From Tigriopus japonicus (Eukaryota > Arthropoda > Copepoda > Harpacticoida > Harpacticidae): a stretch of DNA of 64,000 bases. The notes beneath the pieces are model-generated. The model searched no databases. It worked only from the letters and a program-made list of their open reading frames with translations, and had not been told where the DNA came from. Shown here piece after piece: positions 46,101 through 54,771 of this stretch. The stretch's first letter is position 1, and each line of letters begins with the position of its first letter. The stretch is taken from positions 152,390-216,389 of the forward strand of contig JAAGOF010000188.1 of the NCBI GenBank assembly GCA_010645155.1. Reading direction: 5' to 3'. A program made the translations under genes and the position numbers.

Positions 46101-49100
46101 ATTGGGATTTTTTGCCTTTTTGCCTTAGCTAACGACAGTTTATAGCATATAAATATGGCTCGTCAGAAAATTCCAAAATTCTTAGATTTCTTTAAATTCG
46201 AAGTAAAAACTGTTTTTTAGTTGGAACAGCACTTTTTGTAATTGTAAAATTGCACTTTGCCTTTCTTTGCAGGAAATTGTGTTGCAACCTATCTTTTTGA
46301 CTTCATAAATTTCAAGGGGCATATTTTGGCCATTTATTTTCCCAATCTTGATCTTTTTACGCCTTTGGTGATTTTTGAGCATTTTTACAGACTTTTTAAA
46401 TTGTTATTTACTTTTTTGGCTCTTTTAACTCAAATATTTTATGCAACTCTACCACAAAGCAAACATATTTTGACGTACAACAACAAAGAAGATGGTGGTA
46501 AAATTGAATAATTTTCAATGACTATTTTCTTCTGAATAAAAGAGTAAAAATTCCGACCGTCCAAGAGACACTAGAAGTCCCGAAATAGTGTGGGGTTTTG
46601 ATTGAATTGCCATACGTAGATTATTTAAAAAATGAAAATGGGCAAAAAACAGAGATAATTTTTAATTACAACAAGGACACAAAAAGAACAATTTCAAAGT
46701 TCGAGATGGTCCAAAACAAGTTTTTTTCCTAAAATGGGCAAAAGGAAAGGAAATATATTGTTTCCTTTAAGTTTTTTTTCGTAACTTTTCATTTTTTGAG
46801 CAAAGATCTGCTTTTTTAGGTTGAATTATCTTGCCCTTGTTTAGTTTCATAAAAACATTTGAGAGTTCATCTTTCAACTGGAAAATTCAGTGCCTTTTTT
46901 TTAAATTGAAACAAAATCTGAAAAAGGTGTCAGGTCTAAAAAACAAAACAAAATCAGGTATTTTTGCAATCTCTTGACAATTCAAAAAAGAATCGCAAAA
47001 ATATTTCAAGACCATTAAGTAAAATATTTTATCCTTGTTCTATCCATAAGCTTTTTTTGCAAAATGAATGTGTCAATGCATGTTCATGTTTGGATCCGAA
47101 AAAAACGCAAAACTTGTGCTTCAGATTAAAGACATTGAGACAGTAGTGGGTAGTGACCTTTTTTGAGCGTTGCGTTCATTTAAGAAGGATTTACAAAAAA
47201 AAAGAAGTGATTTTTTTAGTCAATCAAATAGTTAGAACTCTGACAAAATCATTGTCACTCGCAATCACCAACCCTGTCAATCTTCGGTTTCTTCTTACTC
47301 CCGACAAAGTCAATGTAATACTTTCCTCATTTTGAAAGAACAAGAACGAACTAGGAGGATAGTCGTGTATGTATGAACTTAATCTAAAGCCTATTTCAAA
47401 GCACTAGTATTAAATAAATCTTCATGTCTCCAAAGGTGTTATTTTGCTTCAACATTTGGGCAATTGAAGCATGGCTTTGTTGTGCCCTTTTATGGAGCGA
47501 GAGCGTCGACAAGCCTCACGGCTAGATTGCACCTAGCATGCACTTGGAGAAAGACAAAACACAGAATAACTCGAGCAAATGTGTCAAATTTGTAACAAAA
47601 TGTCTCAGGTGGTGTCGTTAAACCATTATCACATTGCTAGAACTAGTGAATGCAACATGTTTTGCACGAAGTCTTGAGTTATGCCAAATTTTGTCTCTTT
47701 GTAAGTGCATGCACAGCATGAGCTGGTCGTGACGCTTGTCAACACTCTCACTCCATGAAAAGGCACAACAAAGCCACACTTCAACTGCCCTATAGACCAG
47801 CTCAATCTAATTTTAAGCAAAAGAGCCAGAAAGCTAAAGAGTGTCCAAGAACTAATGGTGCATCCATCATGTTTTTGATTGCCATATAGACAAATCCAGC
47901 CAGACTATTAATGGCATGATTTTCAAGCAAAAAATACTTCAAAAGCACTAATTTCATTCAAAGGGTGTTTTAAAACCTTGACGTAATAGCTTGTATGTTT
48001 TGTTTGCGCCAAGTCACATTGTAAGTATGCTTTCAATATCTACTTCAAGCGTATCATAAGCCTCTTAGAGCATTTCTTTACATTTTTTTGGTTAGTCGTC
48101 TACTATGTAGAAGCAAACATTCATGAACAATCAATTTAGAAATTTTAAAGCGTTGGATTGTTCTTTGTTGGGTAGAAGTCAACTGTAGGGTAGAACATGA
48201 CGGGTAGAACAACAGAGTCGGAAAGAAAGTTGGTCAAAACGTTATCTGAGAAGTGTTTCAGAAACGCTTGCTGTTTATCACATTGCGCAGAGAACCCCTA
48301 AAGTATTTGAGAAAAACTAAACGTCTTTTATAAGGAAAAAATATCATAGAATGGCCCTGACCAAGAATGAACTAGAAATCTTTTATTTTTTTTGACGAAA
48401 ATGAGCTTTATTCTCAACCACGTGTTCCAAACGTCGAGCAAGCAAAAACAAATTGGAAAAGCATTTGCACACAAACCTAGTCAAATAAGTTAAAGAACCA
48501 TGATATCACACATAATAAAAGTTTTCATCTTGTTGGCAACAGAAAGAGGGTCGTATGTAGAGACGCATTTCCTTTAACCTCAATAGTTGGTCACTATAAA
48601 TCTACTTTTTCTAATGCACCATCAATTCTTGGACACCCTGTAGATCAGGGGTCGACAACCGGTGGGCCGCGGCCCATATGTGGGCCCAAGGGTGGTCGGT
48701 GGTGGGCCCAGGAGCTATGAGAAAGTCCAAAATAGTGGGCCCGAGCGCCATTCATAGTACTGTGCTCGCAAGCCCAAATCCCATTGATCGCTAATTTGTG
48801 GGCCCCTGACAACACGAATCAAATTTTGTGGACCTTGACCCAAAAGTGGTTGCCGACCCCTGCTGTAGATAAACATTAATAGCGCCTAAATATTACACGG
48901 CATTGGTCAAATTTTAAGGATTGTAATGCGTAGGCTTTTCTTCCCCAAAAAATATTTCGCTAGATCACTCTACTATTGTACACCTCTAAAACAAACGAGA
49001 CCATTCATAAATATTTCTGGACTGAAAAATAACTTACTTGTAGAATGTAATCTCTCTTTGGAACAAGTCGTGTTTTTGAACCATGCCTTTCATAAGTGTT

Positions 49101-49360
49101 GGGACCACTTTGACAAACCAATTGTACATGACAGTTCTTTCCATGGAACCTGGATCTTTTCTTATTTCCAAGTGGACAAAAACTTTAGTGATATCGCTAA
49201 GAGCTCCTTCCAAATAAGCTTCATGTCTATCGATCTCAATCTGAACCACCTTATGGCGTTCCTCACTTTTGCTGATACCGTTGAGATGTAAAGCCAGATT
49301 CAAGGCCCAATCATAATTGACACCGGACAAGTCTTTCGGAATGTCTGGAGCTTTCGACAT
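37158..49360 (-). CDS. Ecdysteroid-kinase-like (EcKL/CHK) protein, eight exons
   Basis: Exons read from the minus strand: 49360-49038, 45382-45184, 45119-45000, 44923-44838, 39876-39711, 39321-39120, 39022-38660 and 37333-37158. All have GT-AG borders and matching phases, giving 545 codons with the stop. Exon 1 holds the N-lobe (NWFVKVV; FQREITFYK). Exon 2 has YYGETSANGNGVLVLEDCAM; exon 3 has SLAEFHALSISYDLA. Exon 5 carries the catalytic LQHGDSWPNNF and ends in AVDWQ, which splices in phase to exon 6 (ISFFGHAPSDVCYLVY); this is the HGDxWxxN plus DWQ order of the family. The family phosphorylates small molecules, in some insects ecdysteroids. Exon 7 is an unusually acidic insert of about 120 residues (FEENIKEDNELDGNELNEES), so 544 residues exceeds the usual 400-430. 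Exons 7 and 8 are the least certain. Probably cytosolic. Introns 1 and 4 are 3.7 and 5.0 kb and full of transposons. Confidence 0.85.
38145..38491. mobile_element. hAT-type MITE, CCGAAACCGAAAG family copy 2
   Basis: It begins TAGTGATGGAAAGAAAAC and ends CTCGGTCCATCACTA. The flanks GTTTTTAA (38137-38144) and GTCTTTAA (38492-38499) agree at 7 of 8 bases. It shares ACCGAAACCGAAAGCAGACA and TTTTGTAGTCAGCTGCTTTC with the element at 14004. It lies in the last intron of the EcKL gene. Confidence 0.8.
42036..42874. mobile_element. hAT-type MITE, TSD GTTATGGG, third nesting level
   Basis: It begins TAGGGACAGGAACTTTAGAC and ends AAACTTCCTGTCCCTA. GTTATGGG is duplicated exactly at 42028-42035 and 42875-42882. 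Subterminal regions are packed with TTCGTCTTTTTTCGTC words. Confidence 0.88.
42942..42985. repeat. Interstitial telomere-like CCTAA tract
   Basis: A degenerate run of CCTAA/CCTTA pentamers (ACCTAACCTAACCTTACC and on) of about nine units. CCTAA is the complement of TTAGG, the arthropod telomere repeat. It lies inside the hAT element at 41750-43551. Confidence 0.65.
43594..44837. other. Rest of EcKL intron 4
   Basis: AT-rich intronic DNA with no recognised element or exon. Confidence 0.55.
45530..45610 (-). mobile_element. SINE/LINE 3' tail fragment
   Basis: On the minus strand, CACTCCTTGTAGCGGTAGAA then ATCTGCAACCAACACAAAC matches the tail of the SINE at 25274. The sequence upstream (45611-45760) is CpG-rich and may be the decayed body of the same element. 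Confidence 0.6.
45611..47458. other. EcKL intron 1, AT-rich part
   Basis: Beyond the CpG-rich patch to about 45760 the sequence is T/A-rich and low complexity. No exon or complete element was recognised. Confidence 0.5.
47459..47795. mobile_element. Foldback MITE, about 335 bp
   Basis: GGCTTTGTTGTGCCCTTTTA (from 47473) and its continuation to about 47580 are mirrored by 47665-47795 (AAAAGGCACAACAAAGCCAC). Outer ends are GGGCAATTGAAG and CTTCAACTGCCC. No clear target duplication. Confidence 0.75.
47837..48640. mobile_element. Mariner-like element remnant
   Basis: The ends AAGAGTGTCCAAGAACTAAT and the mirrored ATTCTTGGACACCCTG are flanked by TA (47835-47836, 48641-48642). A short translated patch near 48395-48450 (FFDENELYSQPRVPN) resembles the first catalytic region of mariner transposases, but no full frame survives. 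Confidence 0.65.
48646..48862. mobile_element. hAT-type MITE, TSD CTGTAGAT
   Basis: It begins CAGGGGTCGACAACCGGTGG and ends CCAAAAGTGGTTGCCGACCCCTG (last 23 bases; mirror of the start). CTGTAGAT is duplicated exactly at 48638-48645 and 48863-48870, across the end of the mariner remnant. It is 217 bp and GC-rich (GTGGGCCC words). Confidence 0.9.
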
Positions 49361-50478
49361 TTTGACTTAAACTAACATGTGGATCTTGTCCCTGAGAAAG
49401 CTTCATTGAAGAAACGCACGCGTAACTGAAATGTTTCATGGAAAGTTGTCTCTGAGGGTAAAACGTCTTTCAGCTCCATGATGAAATCAAATAGAATTTA
49501 TCAACATGAAAGAAAGAGTTGGCCAGGACCCATAAGTGAATGCAGCACTCTTGAATTCCATACCATAGTTGATAGATAGAACGTAAAATGACACAAAAAT
49601 AAATATCACTATGAGTGTGTATGATAGAAAAAGCGCAATACAGGTTTGCAAGGCATTATGGAACAGAATTTGAGGACAGGAAAGGTCACTTTCATTCAAA
49701 CAACGAACCTTTGCGTCATGCTTTTCAGAGTGTATGTCATCCCACAAAAAACATAGTCTAACACATTCGTGAACAAAAAAACCGTGCTTTCAAAATGAGG
49801 ATGCGGAGAAGTGGAACATTGTTTATTTTTTCACTAAGGATGCAACCTCAAAGAGAACTATGGCTGATTACCACAATTTTGATAATTTATGAATCAAAAA
49901 TGCCGTGAAACTTTTCATTAAATGATACAAACAGAAAAATAGAAATGATTCTGAAGGAGCATCATTTAGAAAATTTAAAAAAAAATCAGTATTGGAAGTC
50001 AGTCCAAAAATGGCAGGTTATGTTGGGGAAAGAATGAGAAATTCAGTTCGTTCGATGTTTTCAGTCAATTTCCAAAAATCTATTCCGATTGTACGAGAGA
50101 ATGATTCAAAGTGATTTTGCGGTCTTTCTTGTGCAGACAAATTAATGAGTTTTAAGAATGGCATTTTGGAGCGCAACCCAATAAGCGTGCAAAGCTCAAA
50201 AATTGAGACAACACATCGCATGTTGCCATGACTTGAAACAAAGGACCCTTATTGCATAACCACATCATGAGTGGTCTGATCAAGCGCCGCTCATCGACCA
50301 ATGGAAAACTTTGCTACAGTTACCCAAAAGAGAACGTGCTTGATCAAGTTGATTATCAAACTTTCTTCCTTCTCAAAAGTTGTCAATCGGATGATGAGCA
50401 AGAACAAGATTCCAACCCTATAAATGGCGAGAGGATTTGAAAGAATGGCATCAGTTTCCAAACAACTCCACATCAGCA
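49361..50478. promoter_or_regulatory. Divergent intergenic region between EcKL and cuticle-like copy 3
   Basis: The EcKL ATG (49360, minus) and the cuticle-like ATG (50479, plus) are 1118 bp apart. The cuticle side has ACCACATCATGAGTGGT (50259-50275), TATAAAT (50419-50425) and TCAGTT (50451-50456). On the EcKL side a TTTCAGTT initiator-like site lies about 75 bp upstream of its ATG, with no clear TATA. Parts are conserved in the mirrored unit at 30414-32610. Confidence 0.7.
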
Positions 50479-51299
50479 ATGAAAGCATTCGCAGTATGTA
50501 GAATTGAACAAATTTTAATTTTCCTTTTCAATTCATTCACTCACATAATCCTTCACAGGTTACCCTCCTGGCTGTCGTGGCTCAAGCTCAAAAGCCTTAT
50601 TACTACAAATGGAGTGTAGACAAACCCAATGCTCCACCCTTTGAGTTCCCTGAGAACATCCCAGTTCCTTTCCCCGAGACCAATGAGCCCGAGGGCAATG
50701 CTGGCTATCAATACCAATACACTCCCAGCCAACCCAATGCCCGCCCTTTCAAGGCCCCTGAGGATTACACCCCCGTGGATTTCAAATACCAATACGTGAA
50801 CAAGCCTGGAGACAGCTTCAAATACAACTACGAACCTGCCCCTGGCGAGTTTAACTTCGTTTACACCCCCGAACCCAACATGATGAATTTGAGCCCTGAG
50901 GAGATTGAGGCCAACTCCGCAAGTGTGGCCACCAGTGTTCGGGATGTGGCCGCTCTGTTGTCTTCTGTCAGCTCGGATGACATCAAAGCGATCACAGGGG
51001 AGTTGGGCTTTGGCCAAGACTTTGACTTGACCGGTGTTTCTGCGGGTATCAACAAGATTGGTGACTTCATTGAAGATGGTGGCAAGGCTGGAGCCAAAAT
51101 TGCTGGGAATCTTCCACCTCAGCCTGAAGAATCAGAGCTTCGAGCAGCCCCGGTGCAACCAGTGAATCTTCTTGCTGAACCTGTCCCTGTGGCCACTTAT
51201 GCTGCCTATCAATCTGCTTATCCCGTGCCTGTTCCAGGAGCTTACCAACCCGGTTACACGGTGGTGCCTCAAGCTCCCCTAGTCTATTATAGAAAATAA
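50479..51299 (+). CDS. Secreted cuticle-like structural protein, copy 3
   Basis: Exon 1 is 50479-50493 (MKAFA, donor GTATGT) and exon 2 is 50559-51299 (acceptor CCTTCACAG), coding 251 residues. Signal peptide, Pro/Tyr/Phe modules and helical middle are intact. It differs from copy 1 mainly in the tail (VATYAAYQSAYPVPV for VAPFAAFQSAYPVPV; GYTVVPQ for GYMVVSQ) and in Ser for Asn and Asp for Asn in the middle. Exons are more alike than the 3' flanks, which have diverged. It is head to head with the EcKL gene. Confidence 0.87.
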
Positions 51300-51474
51300 T
51301 CTTAGGATCAAATTAATACGTAAAAAATGACACGATTGATTTCATTGGCATTCCAGTGTTTTTTGCCCCTCCAGTCAGTTTGCCCATGGTTTTTGGGACT
51401 AAAGTGCCACCGACCTTTTAAGTAGAAAAGCGTTACTTTCTTTTCTTTTCTTGTGTTCTTGCTTGCCCTTGCTT

Positions 51475-52440
51475 GCCGATTTTCTTTACCGTTGCAAGGA
51501 ATGTGACTCCTAGTGAATCAAAAATCCCAAGATAATGAAAGTAATTAACATTTTAAGATGTCATTTGGTTTATCAATGGGTTACTAGTGGGATATTTGGT
51601 CAAACATGGCGTTTCTTTGTGTTGGAGAAGTCATTTTCAAATTCCAAAAACTTTTGAGACCACTTTTGAGGTGTGAATGAAATATTGCAGATGTATCTGA
51701 ATTCTGTTAATCAGGTCACGGCAAAAAAACGACATAAAATCACTTAAAACATGCCTAAAGACAATTTTCTAAGTATTCTATTCTTTTGAATTCTCAAGTA
51801 GTGTTATGGGTGTGTCTATCCAAAATATTGTGGAAATTTAATAGGCCGTTTGTCTAAATTGGTGTGAAACCTCTCTTGTTTGATCCTTCGAGAATGTTAA
51901 ACAAAAAGACAAAAAAGGACGTTGGGAAGTGATCTGCAAAAATAGATTTCCGAAATATTTTAGAACAACACTGAATGCTGAACAAAAAGGCCGTTTGGAA
52001 TAGATCCGCTCAATAGATTTCCGAAATATTTTAAAATAACACTGGTCTTAGAACATTAAAGAGTTTAGTCAAAGTATTTTTTCAAATATGTGTTTTCAGC
52101 ATGTTTCAAGTAACATTATAAAGTTTTTTCCCCTAATCTAGTTAACCGAATTCAAATCAGCGTTTACATCTCAAAACTGGTCTAAAAAGTTTTTGGAATT
52201 TGAAAATGACTTCTCCACCTCAAAAAAACACCATGCAACCCTTAAATATTGGGTGTTCAGGAATAGTATTGAAGAATTTGTCTAATCCTGCTTTAAAAGC
52301 TGTTGGAGGATCAGCTCCTACATATTCCCGACGAAGATTAATGGGTAACAAATTAAACAATGAAAAATAAGAAAGGTGTCCGATGAAGAAGAGCGGAGGA
52401 CTTCATTATTCGAAGTTAGAACTAGCCTTGATTTCTTGAG
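51475..52440 (-). mobile_element. LINE 3' fragment split by a foldback
   Basis: On the minus strand, 52250-52440 matches the end of the LINE ORF (ISLRRKYVGADPPTAF region) and 51475-51597 matches its 3' untranslated tail, ending CATTCCTTGCAACGGTAAAG. Between them is a foldback of about 640 bp: GGAGAAGTCATTTTCAAATTCC (near 51626) is mirrored at about 52194-52216. An internal tandem pair TTCCGAAATATTTTA occurs at 51951 and 52020. Confidence 0.75.
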
Positions 52441-52974
52441 ATCTGAAGGTCCTGTCAGCCTTGAGTTAGCTAAGTTGTTTTCCAAAAATGATCCCTGTTG
52501 TCTAGAATATAATATAAAATGACCTACAATCAAATCCCCAACTTTGCAGCGTTTGGGAACTTCCAAATATCCGAAGTTTTTCAAAAGAACAATCGCGCTA
52601 CCTTGTATCTTTTGTATTGTTAAGCATTTTTGTTACGTCGTGATTACCTTTCGATTGCAGTAGTATTTTGAACCTGTTAAGGTTGGGAGGAGTTGAACTG
52701 CTGGCTTTAAAATCTGTGACATGCTTTAGTATTGGTTAGAAAAAGGTCTGGGGTCATTGTCGTTGTTTGATTTGCAATTTCAGGGCAGTAATGCCGTTCA
52801 GCCAAATGGAGTTATACATTATCAGGAAACAACCTTGGTTCTTGTCCTTTCTCGCTTGGCTATGTATAAAAAAAAATGTGATGGTTATATTGATTGCGAT
52901 GGTAATTCCCTCAAGATTTTGTTTGACCGCCACTTAATCTTGACATAGGAAAGGAGTCAGACAAAGCTTAAACA
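52441..52974. other. No gene seen
   Basis: AT-rich spacer without recognised coding or repeat structure. Confidence 0.5.
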
Positions 52975-54225
52975 CGGTATTGAACAATTTCTTTCCAGTT
53001 TCTATGGAAATTCCTAAACACTGAGATTTATTTCAGACTCCGAAACCAAGGGTAACAACTTTGATTTAATGAGTTGCACAAAGTCTGGAGTCTACATAAA
53101 AAACTATTGAATAAATTTATGTTTAAAAATCCATTCAGTACACTTTCAGCTCAGATTTTTGTTTTTATAGTTTATGGAGTTTTCCACTCTTCACACCTAG
53201 AGGTGTACAACGAGTATTGGAAGTATATGATTATAAATTGAATAAGTGTAAAGTTGGTGATAAATAAAAGAATAAATAGATATTGCATTTAGGAGAATTA
53301 GATTCCTTTTGAATCAAAGTTTCTTGAAAATATGCTGCTCATATAATTTTCCAAAAAATTGAGTTTAACCAGTTCATTTTTGACCCAAAAAAGCAAAAAA
53401 CCGCTCTGGGTAAATGAAAACGCAAATTCCGAAGCAAATGAGTAAGATATTTGATGTCACAAAAAAAAATAAAAATCTTCATTTTTTATGTTTTGTCAAA
53501 GTATGTTAAAATAAAATTTACTTATAATTATTGCACACCAAAATACATATTTTTGAAAAACTATGTATCAATTGATTTGAGTACATGGGGTTAGGTTTTC
53601 AAATGCAAATTTAAAAATAAATATTGCACAGATGTGTCTTCGTATTTTGTGAGAATTTTGATATTTCTCAAAGGACCATGGTAAAATTGGATCAAATAGA
53701 TTTTTAAAAATATAGAATTTAACAAAATTTGCATTGGGGACCTACCAATAAGACCTTCCCACAATTCAAAAAATTACATTTTTAGTGTGTTTTAGGAAAA
53801 AATATATTTCATTTTGACATGTCATAACAAAACGTAGAAAATGAAGAACTTCGATATCATGTTTAGACATCAAAAATCTATGTTATTTGTTTCACAATTT
53901 CAGTTTTTCATATACCCTTCTTCGCTTTTTTGGGCCAAAAATGAACCGGTTAAACTCAAATAATGCAGCAGTTGTGCAACATATTTGCAAGCAATTTCGA
54001 TTCAAAAGGTATCTAAATCTGCGCTGAAAGTGTACCGACTAGAATTTAAAACTTGATTAATTTAAAAGTTTTTTTAGGTATATAACTTTCAATGTAGACC
54101 TGACTTTGAGAAACTCAGTAAATCAAAGTGGTTTCCTTGGTTTCCTGAGTCTGAAACATATCTCATAAGGTTTAGCAATTTCCATAGAAACTTGATAAGA
54201 ATTTCTCAGTACCGTGTAAAGCTGT
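52975..54225. mobile_element. Large palindromic element, about 1.25 kb
   Basis: Left arm (ACACGGTATTGA, TTTCTATGGAAATTCCTAAA, TTTCAGACTCCGAAACCAAG) is mirrored from the right end (TCTCAGTACCGTGT, TTTAGCAATTTCCATAGAAA). A second matching block lies inside (AGTTTAACCAGTTCATTTTT at 53363 and its mirror near 53950). About 135 bp in the left arm (53165-53300) has no partner. No coding content. A partial copy is at 24060-24360. Confidence 0.7.
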
Positions 54226-54472
54226 AGTCAGTCTAAGTCCAGAAAAAATATTTTTTTTTTGCCATAGAGCAGAAACCCCAGACGTTTTAGAGCGTGGCTT
54301 CAGTTGATGGCTGACGAGCGTTATCGTAAGCTGACCAAGAAATCTTTGGCTGATCTTAATCCTTAAATTGTTTGGAATTTCCAGTCCATAGCAAAAAAAA
54401 TATATTTTCCAGGCCCTATGTCACAAAGTTTTTGTGATCTGTCATTTGGGGTAAAATAAAAATCAAGCGACG

Positions 54473-54688
54473 TTGGTCAATGAAATGGTATGTTACGAAT
54501 ATCAGCTAATTCAAAATCAACGCTTTTTGCAGCATGGTGAGTCTTGGCACTCTAATGTTCTCTATGGTCTTGACGCTTTGGAAAAAATGAAAGGATTGTT
54601 GGCTTCCTCTTCACACAGTAATTGTTATTTAGTAATCGCAGGAAGAAATGCAACGTTTTTTTATGAACAAGAAAATGATCAATTCTGA
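54473..54688 (+). pseudogene. Possible EcKL fragment
   Basis: One open frame includes NQRFLQHGESWHSNVLYG, resembling the catalytic LQHGDSWPNNF of the EcKL gene but with Glu in place of the catalytic Asp and a diverged remainder. No exon borders were identified. It may be a decayed exon of a second kinase-like gene or chance similarity. Confidence 0.35.
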
Positions 54689-54771
54689 TCATGATCAACA
54701 TTCAATATTTGGACATGGTTTATGAAATAGTATCCTTTGCCTTTTACTGAAGTTGAATTCATGAAAGGTCA

